Position numbers and translations under genes: made by a program
The notes under the pieces: model-generated
What the model was told of the DNA's origin: nothing
Databases searched by the model: none
What the model saw: the letters and a program-made list of their open reading frames with translations, nothing else
Assembly: GCF_020740795.1 (NCBI RefSeq)
Contig: NC_067285.1
Span: 40,398,511-40,462,510, forward strand
Reading direction: 5' to 3'
Length of the DNA: 64,000 nt
Source of the DNA: Apus apus
Taxonomy: Eukaryota; Chordata; Aves; Apodiformes; Apodidae
Part shown: piece after piece, positions 33,985-44,249 of the stretch
How the letters are laid out: every line of letters starts with the position of its first letter
How positions within the stretch are numbered: position 1 is the stretch's first letter

Positions 33985-34640
33985 CAGAATCATGGGATCA
34001 TCATGGTTGGAAAGGACCTCCTAGATCCAACCATCAACTCTCCCCCAAGAAACCCCACACAAACAACCACACACACTCCACCAAAAAACACCCACAAAAA
34101 AAAAACCCATCTCAGCCACTAGACCATGCCCTGAAGTGCCACATCTACACATTTCTTGAACACCTCCAAGGATGGTGACTCCACCTCCTCCCTGGACAGG
34201 CTGTTCCAGTGCCTGACCACTCTTTCAGTATAAACTCTTCCTAATATCCAATCTAAACCTCCTCTGGTGCAACTTCAGGCCATTTCCTCTGGTCCTGTCA
34301 TTATTCACTTGGGAGAAGAAGCCAACACCCACCTCAGTACAACCTGCTTTCAGGTATCTGTAGAGGGCAATGAGGTTTCCCCTCAGCCTCCTCTTCTCCA
34401 AACTAAACAACCCCAGTTCCCTCTTCAGTTCCTTGTATGGCATGTTCTCCAGGCCCTTCCCTAGCTTGGTAGCTCCAGTCCCTCAATGTCCTTCCTGCAG
34501 TGAGGGGCCCAGAACTGAACACAGGACTCGAGGTGCAGCCTCACCAGGGCCCAGTAGAGGAGCACGATGACCTCCCTTCTCCTGCTGGCCATGCTATTCC
34601 TGATGCAGGCCAGGATGCAAAGAACAAAAGGAGACAACTG
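33983..34640 (-). mobile_element. 5'-truncated CR1 fragment
   Basis: Starts at its 3' end with CAGAATCATGGGATCATCA and GGTTGGAAAGGACCTC. On the minus strand it contains ORF2 C-terminal remnants ([40 protein letters not shown], then [20 protein letters not shown]), broken by frameshifts. A C/A-rich insertion at about 34055-34110 interrupts the 3' UTR. Its 5' end lies next to a tRNA-like sequence at 34650-34727 in the same orientation. Confidence 0.92.
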
Positions 34641-34649
34641 CACCCCGTA

Positions 34650-34727
34650 GTAGTTGGCAGGATTCAAATCTGTGTGGGGAAACGCCAGTGGATTTCTAGT
34701 CCATCGCCTTCACTCAGCCACAACTAC
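34650..34727 (-). pseudogene. tRNA-Ser(AGA)-like sequence, probable pseudogene
   Basis: On the minus strand the 7-bp acceptor stem is perfect (GTAGTTG at 34727-34721 with CAACTAC at 34656-34650). The anticodon loop CTAGAAA gives anticodon AGA (34697-34695), followed by a long variable arm typical of tRNA-Ser and a T arm with TTTGAATC. Compared with ordinary tRNA-Ser(AGA), four bases are missing from the D loop. The B box reads ATTTGAATCC instead of GTTCGANTCC, one anticodon-stem pair is A/C, and the discriminator base is not G. A CCTTTTG run follows as a possible Pol III terminator. Expression is unlikely. Confidence 0.8.
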
Positions 34728-36151
34728 CTTCTGCAGCCCAGGAGAACACTCTAGGACTCTCAGTCATGTCAATAAGGCCAGGATGTGGTTCTACCTTCAG
34801 ATGTTTTGCTGAATTTCGTGAGCAAAGAGCAATTGATTTTTCTGCCACTAAGTAGGTACTATATACCTAGTGACTGAAGATATTGCTTGCACTGGAAATA
34901 TGCACTAAAAAAGAATTTTAGAGGTGGGGATTCTTTGCTTTAAAAAAGGTGTTAGGGGTCATGGTTGCAGCTGGGATCTTAACAAGTTCTTTTTCTGCAA
35001 AAAAAAAATTACTGCTGTAAACTGTCACAGTTTCTTACCACATCAGAAACTGTTGCTTCTTCCCATCCAGCAAAGCTTGTTTAACTTTAAACACAGCCCC
35101 CCTATTAGTTAAAGCAGAACACAGGTTCCTGCAGGTTGCAGGGCTTACTTGAATTCAACACATCCATCCTGGGGTCAATCTCTCTTCACATCTGCAGCTC
35201 CAAGTGAAGAGTTTAAATAATGCGCCTCTGAATCCAAGAGCAGTACAAAGTCCCTGACACCTCCAGGAGAGATGGGCCACAGGTGTGCCCTGGACACCCT
35301 CAGAGGTTACTGCTTCCCTGCTAGGCACACTGATGCAGGTGTGCAGGTCCATCTTTACACTGAACTCCCCAAAACCCCAGTATATTTTTCAACAAAAGAA
35401 TATGTTATTTTTATTGTGCTGCATCCTATTACATTATCATCTCATGATAAATCCACCTTTATACATAAATACAATTTTCCAAAGCAGAATAAGGAAAATT
35501 ACTTATCCTACATGAATTGTGACAGTATGTCATACCAGTAGACATAAAATATCTAAGCCTCTTCAGAACATTTACTGTTCCTTTACATCTTGTGTGTAAA
35601 TTAAAAAAAATAATAATAAAAATTACATGTGATGCGCTAAGTAATGTAAAATCCTAAGTGCCCAACAGCAATGTTTTTATTCCTGATGGAAGGACTTCCT
35701 ACTATCATCAGCTCAATCCATTGGAACCTTCATGTGTCAAACTATCTGCAGACATCTGCACAACCATCTCCATGAGGTACCTGTCTTCTTTTCGGATATG
35801 AATGCTATTTATAAGAACTTGTGGGCAAACAGCATTTGGAGAGAAAGAGCTTGCCCAAGTGTGGGACTGCTCAAATTATGAGAACAGCAGTGAGGTCACT
35901 GAGAGGTGCCTAACAAAGCCTCCATCAAACAGGTTCAATCACTTTAGCCCAGTGAATAAATACATACATAGGAAGAGGCAAAAATAAATATGAGTGGAGG
36001 AAAGGGTCAGAGGGATTGAGCACAGACCATTTTGTAGACCATTTCTTGGTCTACGAGCTCAAGAAACCTAGGCAGCTGGACTTCTTCCAGCATCCTTTTC
36101 CTGCTATACTCTGGCAAACACAGGTAGCTTCTGTTGGAGATGTTTCTTCCC
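34728..36151. other. Region 3' of chemokine copy A; likely holds its 3' UTR
   Basis: AT-rich sequence downstream (leftward) of the predicted stop at 36152. Minus-strand TATTTATT-type AU-rich stretches occur near 35956-35963 and 35982-35990, and a candidate minus-strand AATAAA lies near 35681. These fit a chemokine 3' UTR but the end cannot be set. Confidence 0.4.
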
Positions 36152-37035
36152 TCAGAGCTGGTTATGTGAGCTGCAAGAGACAGAATTCAAATTATAAAGC
36201 CATTAAAGAAATCTTTCCTTAAGTTCCCTTGCATGCTGCAGATAGTAAGTCCCATAGGAGACGTGTCTTCTGGAAAAGATGCCTGATGGTGATGCTGGAC
36301 CAGCCTGGCCAGACTACATTTCATCAGGCATTAGCTGTGGATACTCTACCTGAACCCAAAGGTTTCTCTTCTCCACAGCAAAGCTACGTCTTGCGCAAGT
36401 TTTAACTAAATAGTTTCCCCCCCATCGAAACCCGCACTGGTTTCAAACCCAGCCAAAAGCTAATCCTGGCCTCCAGACGGGCTCGGTTAGCGCGGGCTGC
36501 AGCCTGGCCCACCTCCCAGCCCCGCACGAAGCAACCGCAGCCCCCGCCTCGCAGGTACCTGCTGAGGAGCCTGGCGAGCAGCAGCTTGACCCAGGGCGCC
36601 GCGGGGCTCACACACACCGCCTGCCCGCGCTTCGTCGTGGCTCTGCGGGGCGAGGGAGCGGCTGAGGCCGGGGTGAAGGGCAGGGTGAAGGGCAGGGCCG
36701 GGGTCGGGCTGGGGACCGGGCACTTACATGAGCTCGGGCACGGCGCAGTGCGGCCCCTCGGCGAGGAGCTCCAGGCGGGCCAGGCGCCGCGGCGGGATCG
36801 GCTCGGAGACGGTCCGCGGGCAGCGGCAGCGCAGCTCCCCGGGCCCTGGCAGCGAGAGGCGCGGGCTGAGCCTCGGCCCCGGGGACCCCCGCCCCGCCCC
36901 GACCCCCCGCTCGGACCCCCCTGCGCCCCGCGCAGCGCTGCCGGGACCCCGCTCATCCCGCAGCCGCTCACCCCGGCAGAGCGCGGTGGCCAGGAGGAGG
37001 AGGAGGAGGAGGAAGAGGCGGAGGTGCGGGCTCAT
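36152..37035 (-). CDS. ELR+ CXC chemokine, copy A (CXCL8-like / CXCLi1-type)
   Basis: A secreted chemokine predicted to attract heterophil-type cells through CXCR1/2-type receptors. Exons are 37035-36972 (64 nt), 36845-36728 (118 nt), 36642-36559 (84 nt) and 36170-36152 (19 nt), with phases 1, 2 and 2 as in CXCL8 genes. They give 94 residues: a signal peptide of about 21 residues with a Leu run, ELR at 25-27, CRC at 28-30, Cys55, Cys71 and the family APWV motif at 76-79. Disulfides 28-55 and 30-71 are expected. Introns are tiny (126, 85 and 388 bp). The exon 3 donor is AG|GTACCT, a weak site. Exon 4 (ending SSHNQL) is inferred from CTCTTGCAG, phase and length, and is the least certain part. 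Exons 1-3 are almost identical to copy B at 43.1-43.7 kb. Confidence 0.82.
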
Positions 37036-37116
37036 GGCTGGTGCTGGATGCGGAGGGGCTGCGGGAGCCGGCTGTGCGGCCCCGCTCTCTGCTCAGGATT
37101 TTATTCCCCCGCCGGG
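36554..37116. repeat. Near-identical block, copy A side
   Basis: About 563 bp matching 43249-43817 in the same orientation. Differences seen by eye are one substitution in intron 2, a 6-bp length difference in the exon 1 GAG/CTC repeat, and two substitutions in the leader near the TATA-like element. Similarity stops abruptly 5 bp past the exon 3 donor on one side and just above the TATA-like element on the other. Confidence 0.95.
37097..37107 (-). promoter_or_regulatory. TATA-like element of chemokine copy A
   Basis: GGAATAAAATCC on the minus strand, about 65 bp upstream of the ATG, in the same position as in copy B. Directly upstream, where copy B has a perfect kB site, copy A has unrelated sequence. 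A near-kB sequence (GGGAGTTCCT) lies farther away, near 37457. Confidence 0.55.
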
Positions 37117-38617
37117 AGCTGTCAGGCAGGAGAAATGTGATTCACACGCCGTCACGCGTCTTTCTCTCCTCCCCGCGCGTACTCGGGCGGCCGCTGCTCG
37201 CCCTTTTCCCTCCCGTTGACCCGCCGAGCCGGCACGGTACCGCCCTGCAGGGTGCGGGCACCGGCTGCGCGGTCGGTTCTGTGCCCCGCCAGCCTCCCTG
37301 CCCCACTGCTGCTGGCAGCAGGTGTCTGTTCTGCTCGCTGCGCTTACCGGGGAGCCCAGCAGCCGGGGAGGCTGCGCTGGGAACTCGCACAGGAACGGAG
37401 TGCCTTTGAGACACCAGAATCAGGAGGTTAAATTTAGCCCAGCCCAAGTTTTCTTGGGAGTTCCTAAGTCTGAAAGACGCTAATGGCAACAGACATAAAA
37501 TCCTTGGTCTTCTGCACCTGGGGATAAGTCCACATTTAATTTTAGCACCTGGGTTTGTCTGCCAAGCACACAGTAATTTCGTTGTGGATTTAGTTGTTAA
37601 CTGAAAATCAAACAGCCCTGAACTTCATGCAGAGCAGTGAGGGGTAGGCGCCCTCTCCGGCCGGCTGGAAAGGTGTCAGAGCTTGAAGTGTGACTGAAGA
37701 TCCAGGGATATCTCTGAGCAGCAGGTGCAGTCCAGAGGTGCCACAGCCATCCCACCGCTTCTTCCCAGTCTTTGGAGATCATGCATTGCTTTATTTCAGA
37801 CCTCCAGCTCTTCTTTGGACTGCTGTTGTGCTTTGTGGCGCCATGAGGAGTAATTAATTTTTTTCCCCTAAGACTTCCCAAGGATTTGATAATTGTGTTA
37901 ATTTTTTCCCTTGGCAGCAAAAGAATCAATGGGATATTATACAATGGACACCTCATTTCTTTTAAATTGGCAGGGAGAGATAATAATGCAGACTGATGTA
38001 TTAATGCAGTGTCTGCAAGCTTGTAAATCAACTCACTGCATAATTGCAAAATAATCCCAGGGAGAAGGAAGCTGAGAACAGAGGTTCACAATCATTCTCT
38101 CAGGTGTTCCTATGCATGCTGACCAATATAACTGCCTTGTCATTAATGAGGTGACTTTCCTCCTCTTGGAGCAGGATTCGAGCATTGCCAGTGCAGTCTC
38201 TGTGGCTCTAGGTCCATCAGATCTGATAGCTGTGGAGCACTTGACCCTTTCTTGCTTTTGCCACCCTGCAGGAATTTATGGAATTACTAAAGTAACCACG
38301 GGGAAAGAGCTCAGAGCAGTGGGGGCTTGTATTTCTCTCCAAAGTATCTGCTTCTGCTTGTGCTCAATCTGCCAAAGGGGATGGAGCAAATACCTCATTC
38401 CTACACGTCTGTAATTCTTTCTGCCTTGCTGATGAGTTTTCTGAAAGAACTACAGGTTCTAGCTCAATAGGTAAGCACTGAGTAGCAGATGCTAGCCTGG
38501 GTGCTAGTCCTTGTTCCTCGACACCAAAACAACCCTGCCTGTTATTGTGCAGTTTGCTCACAGGGTGCCAAGGGGAAAATTGCATTTGGGTGCTGAGAAT
38601 CCTGTTTCTCCAATACA

Positions 38618-38690
38618 AAAATATTCAGAACAGAACCTGTGATATTCTGTGATGTTCTATTCAGAATAGAACCTAGTGATATGCTAGGTG
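38618..38690. repeat. Short imperfect direct repeat with a palindrome
   Basis: ATTCAGAACAGAACCTGTGA and ATTCAGAATAGAACCTAGTG are repeated copies about 39 bp apart. Positions 38654-38672 form a 9-bp perfect inverted repeat (GTTCTATTC, A, GAATAGAAC). Confidence 0.7.
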
Positions 38691-41600
38691 TGCCAGATGT
38701 ACAGGGATCATAAAGACATGGAATAGCCTTAAAATTTAAGTAATATAGTCTCTGTGAACTGTTTTATGAGTTTCCTCCCCATATTTCAGGTTTCCCCCAC
38801 CTTCCTGTCCCCTGTATAAACTAACATTTCCTGGCTTACAGCTGTTTATAAGATAAGACATTACATGGCGGCTTTTGTTTATTTGGGAAAATCTTTTCTA
38901 TGCCACCAGTTTGTTTTTCTTTTTGTGGCAAGGTCCTGTGCAAACAGGCTTTCTGCTTTGGAAAGCGCCAGCAGCCTGGTTCTGAATGCAGTTGTCTTGG
39001 GTTTCAGGGTAAAGACTTCCCTTGTGTGAAGTCCTCGTCACACTGACGTCAATAGCAACTCAGATGAAGCTGGCTTTTGATGGCTGTGACTTCAGTTGTC
39101 ACTTTTAAGTAGGTCAGGTATAGAATAACAGTTGGAGCTGACCTGTGTTTTACCCCTTTTTTGAGCAGCTCATGGCGGGCAGCAGTGGCTGAGCTCTTAG
39201 AATACTGCTGCAGATGGTACGTTAAGGGTCTGTCCCAGAGGATTTCTTTGGTAGGTAGTGGCCGGTGCTTCGTGTCACATAGAAATCTGCATTAACAGAG
39301 AATATTTCATTGGAGTAACTGCTTCAGTCTTACCCAAATATCTCGGCAGGAATTTTTGTCCAGGAACAGGCTGAGCTAAATTAAATATGTAGGAATATCA
39401 ATGGTTACATTGGTTTGGCAGTTAAATGTGCAAGTGGTAAAACAGCAGTGACCAACTTCACATACAGTGAGGAGTTCATCAGTGAGCCTCCTGTCCCATG
39501 GGTTTCAAGCTATGAACTCCAGCAACAGCTGGAGCAAATACTTTCAATTACCTTAGAGTACCTCTACCTTCTCAAACACCTGGAAAGCTGCTTCCTAGTC
39601 TTTCTTTTTCTCCAGCAGGAGATTTCATAATAAATAATTGAGAGGGCCTTAAAAAAAAAACAAGCTACCTTCAAGTAAAGCTGTACTTCTTGTGAACTGG
39701 AAAAGTTTTCATCTTGTTAAAGTAGAACAGTCATGTTCAAAATCTGGAGGACAGGTGTTTCTGGGATTTGAAATTTAAACTGTTCATAAAATCAACTGGA
39801 CAACGTGCCATGTTCTCCTGGGCCTAGCACTGCCTCCCTGTGCCATTACAGCTTTTCAAAGCAATCTGGTTTCTTGTTGTTCAACTAGGAAAAATTAATC
39901 CACATTCATTTGTGACTGACTGGTCTTGATGTGAACTGTAGCATGATTCTGTATTAATTCAGCAGATAGGCTGCTAAGGTACATTGCTTTTAAAGGGAGA
40001 TCTGAGTGTTGGGGGCTTATAACAGTGAAATAACGATGTGCCAGAGAAGCAGAAACTCACTGCAGGAGGAGGTGAAGAGGCTCTGAGATTGCTTCACCAT
40101 GCTAAAAAGGAAATACTCTTTAATCAGCAAATGTGGCTTGTTGACAAATGTGTAACATCTGCAGTGCTCATGAAGAAGCTTATTTGCACAGTCATTTTCC
40201 TGTGATGTAATTAACCATTTTGTTTGACTTTCACATAAGTATTTATTGATGAACTAGGGTATCTGCATTCTCTGACATATCAAACCCTTCAACAGCTGGC
40301 CTGACGAGGCTGAAGTTTCGGGAAAGTCTTGTGCAAGTACTTGCCACACCAACAAAGCAAGAGGGAACTTGAGATGTGCGGAGACTCGAAAACACGTTTC
40401 GTGCCCAGGAGCATCGCTCAGTCACTTCCCTTTAAGCTGTGCTAGGCTTACCCTACACATCTGACTCCATCAGGGTAGGCTCAAAGCAGTATTATCAGGC
40501 CCATGATTTAGAAAAAATAGTCAATAAAAACCCAGATGAGCATCATTTATTCTGTCTCATTCTCTGTGAAACAAGAAGAGCTTGTGCTGTTTGCACTGGT
40601 GCTCAGAATCTCCTGCAAGTATTCCTTTGCGCTGGAGCCAATCTGTAATGGTGGCTGTGACTAGGAGGCAGCTGAAGTTATGAATATGTGCTCCACCTTG
40701 TCACTTTTAGATAGACTTCAACGAAGTTAAGAGGAAAACAATTCAGGATCATCCCAAAGGAATTAACTCCTTCAAGGATTCTGCCCACGGCAATTAGATG
40801 AATTTTGCGAAAGGATCAGTCCAGCCTCCTGACCAGACTCTTCAGGCTGTGGGGAGATTCCCCTCCCTTTTCACACAACCCATTGGTCACACTTGGTCAT
40901 TAGTTACTAGTGAGAGGTAAGAGAGGCTGACTGCCACTGCCAGTTAGCGTGGGGAAAGGCCACAAGTATGCCCTCCTGGTGTTTCCTGGAAGTAGTAATA
41001 AGAAAGGGAGACAGATCACAGAATTTTCTTGTCATGGTGACTGTGAATTAGGGCAGCCCAAGGAGAAGGAGTAACTTCTAAAGAATTTATGTGTGATGAG
41101 GTTAGTGTGTCAAGAGGTCTATCTGATGACACAAAGAGAACAAGAACATGTGTTGCAATGTAAGGAAAAAGTGCAATCTGCACAGCTCATCCTGCCACAC
41201 CGCATTGACGGTATTTTTAGGACAGTAAGAGGAGGTCCAGTAACATTAACCTCTCCTTATCTCTGACATGGTAGACCTGACCCTTGCTCCCACTATGTGA
41301 GGATTATTGCAATGGATGATTAAGATGCTTTGAGTGAAGAAGAAGCAGAACTGACAAAACTGATTTTTGATGGAATTTAGTTTTGCTACCGGCTTCTCTG
41401 ATGCATAACTAGGTACACAATTCAGCCAAGGAACTTCCCCCAATTAAGGCACTCGTAACTTCTCTTTCTCACTCTACCTTAGGTTCTCTAGCATGTCATG
41501 AGAGTTTGGTATGTGCTTAAGCTGCAGTGTTTTCCTTGGTATGAGCACACTGGCAATTTCTACAGCTACCCGTAGACTTTCAGAAAACATCTAGAAAGTG

Positions 41601-42384
41601 AGTATCTTTGATCCTAATACTCTGAAAATGGTCAGCACTCAAAAGTTGCCAGGGCTACAACAACCAAGACAGCTTCATCACATAATAGATTTACTGAGTA
41701 AACCAGGGTAGATGCTGCCAAACAGATGTGGAACTGGATTTCAGTACTGTTCCACTCCCAGGCAGTCAACCAAATAAAGGAATCATATTTGTAAAATAGC
41801 TTCCCAAATAATTTCAGGAGGCTCAGTCCTCCTGCTGTCAGTCCAGAAGTCCCATTAAGGCAAAGGCTGAGGACTGTATGTTTGGAAAGATGAAAGAGTA
41901 TCAATGAGCACAGCTTATACAAGCCATTAAACCAACAAGATTTGATGGTTTAGAATCTTTTATGTTAACACTTGGAAACAGACACTATGCAAGTGTATCT
42001 AACTATTTATTTTTTTAAAAGGCAACAGCTCTGTAAGTAAGAAGGGGAAATTTCTTAATTAAGAAACATATACAGTAATAAAAAATTAGAAAAATCTTCC
42101 ATTTAAGTTACAGGAACTTACTACAGATATTCTGGATGTATGATGATGCCTCTACACTAATTATACGTGTATGATTGGGAGGGTTTCTTCAACGTTGAGG
42201 AAAATGAGTAGATTAATAGAAATCATATGGTCTCACCATGGTGGCATTTAAATACTAGTATTTAAAAGTGGCTTAGATCTCCCTTCTTTTTAATTTTCTG
42301 CTGGACAAACAAAGAGCAGAGAAAACTGCATATACACAATTCCAAAAGGAATCTGGACTAGAATAAATAAACATCCACCAACAC

Positions 42385-42425
42385 AACATCACATATATAT
42401 ATATGCATATATATATATAAAAAAC
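42385..42425. repeat. AT microsatellite
   Basis: Alternating AT run interrupted by one GC step, then a short A run. It lies within the probable 3' UTR of copy B. Confidence 0.75.
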
Positions 42426-43143
42426 ATTATATAAATTATGACATTATGCCATACAAACCAAAAAAGATGTGTCTAAGGTTGCATGGAGCAAAACCCAGAA
42501 GATCCCTTCAACTGCACCAGGACACCTGGCAGGAGTAGGCAACTAGCACTTGCTGGTGAACTTGTGTTGCCAAGTGAACCTCTGGCTCTGGAGCAGCAGC
42601 CTGCACTGCTTTCCCACAGCACCTGGGAAAGTTTTTTTTTCCAGGCATATGGCTATAGGATGTGCAAAACCAAACAGCTGTGCTTTGGGAAGCAGCAGTT
42701 CCCTTCTCTGCTCAGAGTTGCTAGGTGGAATAAATGTTTCTGTTGTGAGTTGAAGCCCTTACAAAGGTGTGTGGCATGGACACACGGATGCTGAGCCACA
42801 GGAGAGGGTTGCTGATGCTGGCACCCAGGCAAATGTTTTCCTGAGAAAGAATTCAGGATATCCCCTGTATCTTCTCTCCTGCACAACACCCCAAAAGCAA
42901 GGCATTAAAGGCAGTGAATCACTACAGCACTTAAGAGTTGTGCTTTTCAGACAATGTCCAATTTAGAGGTACATCTCGCATCATACATCTTGCAATATGT
43001 GAACTAACACAATCGGATGGCGTTACATGAAGCAAAGCCCTCAGTAAACGGGCTGAGCTCACAAGCAGCGCGTGTGAAGTTGTGAAAGCCCCCGAAGCCT
43101 CGGGCTCAGTGTCGTCCCCCCTCTAGCGACCTTCATTCCCCCG

Positions 43144-43736
43144 TCAGTTCGTGGTTGTTGAGCTGAAAGAAAAAAGCCGAAAGCAGAAATGACCCGCAGC
43201 GCGGCACGGGGAGGTGCGGGGGGCTCCCGGCACCGGGTCCTGCCGGCTGGTACCTGCTGAGGAGCCTGGCGAGCAGCAGCTTGACCCAGGGCGCCGCGGG
43301 GCTCACACACACCGCCTGCCCGCGCTTCGTCGTGGCTCTGCGGGGCGAGGGAGCGGCTGAGGCCGGGGTGAAGGGCAGGGTGAAGGGCAGGGCCGGGGTC
43401 GGGCTGGGGGCCGGGCACTTACATGAGCTCGGGCACGGCGCAGTGCGGCCCCTCGGCGAGGAGCTCCAGGCGGGCCAGGCGCCGCGGCGGGATCGGCTCG
43501 GAGACGGTCCGCGGGCAGCGGCAGCGCAGCTCCCCGGGCCCTGGCAGCGAGAGGCGCGGGCTGAGCCTCGGCCCCGGGGACCCCCGCCCCGCCCCGACCC
43601 CCCGCTCGGACCCCCCTGCGCCCCGCGCAGCGCTGCCGGGACCCCGCTCATCCCGCAGCCGCTCACCCCGGCAGAGCGCGGTGGCCAGGAGGAGGAGGAG
43701 GAGGAGGAGGAGGAAGAGGCGGAGGTGCGGGCTCAT
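43144..43736 (-). CDS. ELR+ CXC chemokine, copy B (CXCL8-like / CXCLi1-type)
   Basis: Paralogue of copy A with exons 43736-43667 (70 nt), 43540-43423 (118 nt), 43337-43254 (84 nt) and 43162-43144 (19 nt), giving 96 residues. The signal peptide has two more Leu than copy A. From the first residue after it, the sequence is identical to copy A (ELR, CRC, two further Cys, APWV) until the last few residues. Exon 4 follows a strong acceptor (TTTTTTCTTTCAG) and encodes an ending SSTTTN instead of SSHNQL. Introns are 126, 85 and 91 bp. The C-terminal helix of typical CXCL8 proteins is shortened here to about 14 residues. The promoter has a TATA-like box and an adjoining perfect kB site, so it should be inducible by NF-kB. 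Confidence 0.87.
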
Positions 43737-43817
43737 GGCTGGTGCTGGATGCGGAGGGGCTGCGGGAGCCGGCTGTGCGGCCCCGCTCTCTCCTGAGGAT
43801 TTTATTCCCCCGTCGGG
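43249..43817. repeat. Near-identical block, copy B side
   Basis: About 569 bp matching 36554-37116. The 6-bp excess is two extra GAG/CTC units in exon 1. It includes exons 1-3, introns 1-2, the leader and the TATA-like box, but not exon 4 or the distal promoter. Confidence 0.95.
43798..43807 (-). promoter_or_regulatory. TATA-like element of chemokine copy B
   Basis: GAATAAAATCC on the minus strand, about 65 bp upstream of the start codon. The transcription start is expected near 43770. Confidence 0.6.
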
Positions 43818-43826
43818 GAATTTCCC
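43815..43826 (-). promoter_or_regulatory. NF-kB site of chemokine copy B
   Basis: GGGAAATTCCCC on the minus strand fits the kB consensus GGGRNNYYCC exactly and is near-palindromic. It lies about 10 bp upstream of the TATA-like element. The equivalent position of copy A is GGGAGCTGTC-like and does not fit. Confidence 0.75.
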
Positions 43827-44249
43827 GGGCGCGGGTTGAAGCCGGGGGGCGTGCCTGGCTGGATCCTCTCCCACGGGCCAGGTGAGCCCCTTTGGTCCCT
43901 GCCCAGCGCTCGCTGCCGGGTGCGGGAGGAGCGGGGCAGAGGCAGGAGGGGGCTGCTCCCTGTTCTGGAGGCTCCAGCACAGCGGCTCTGTAGGAGCAGG
44001 GCAGGGGAAGCATGGCACTGCACAGTCACGGCGATAGCTGAGGGTCTGGCTGCGACCGCGAGGAGCCTCACCCCATTCTCTGGGCTCTTTGGTCGGGGGT
44101 CTCGGTTTGCTTTCTGTTCGTTTTGGTGAAGCGTGCTGAGCCCGAGCAGGGTTGGTGCTCCGGCGCTTGCCTCGCTGTCCAACCCAGTGCAACCTCGCAG
44201 GCTCGTCCCGAGGGGTTTGCTCCCCTCAGCACGCTTTTCTCCACCTGCG

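Larger units (their letters stand above)
36450..37400. promoter_or_regulatory. CpG island around chemokine copy A
   Basis: GC- and CpG-rich DNA covering exons 1-3 and the promoter of copy A. This is unusual for an inducible chemokine and unlike the AT-richer CXCL8 gene further along. Confidence 0.75.
37117..43143. other. Intergenic region between chemokine copies A and B
   Basis: GC-rich to about 37.4 kb, then AT-rich with no recognisable exons or CR1 copies. The part nearest copy B (about 42.0-43.14 kb) probably holds that gene's 3' UTR: a minus-strand UUAUUUAUU-type element lies at 42364-42372 and a candidate AATAAA at 42011-42006. An AT microsatellite lies at about 42391-42420. Confidence 0.45.

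Noticed and set aside
36586..37409. Plus-strand frames of 122-184 codons and alternative minus-strand frames in chemokine copy A, with similar ones in copy B at 43281-44192
   Set aside because: They overlap the spliced chemokine exons in other frames and read through the introns. Splice signals and CXC motifs support only the minus-strand frame reported.
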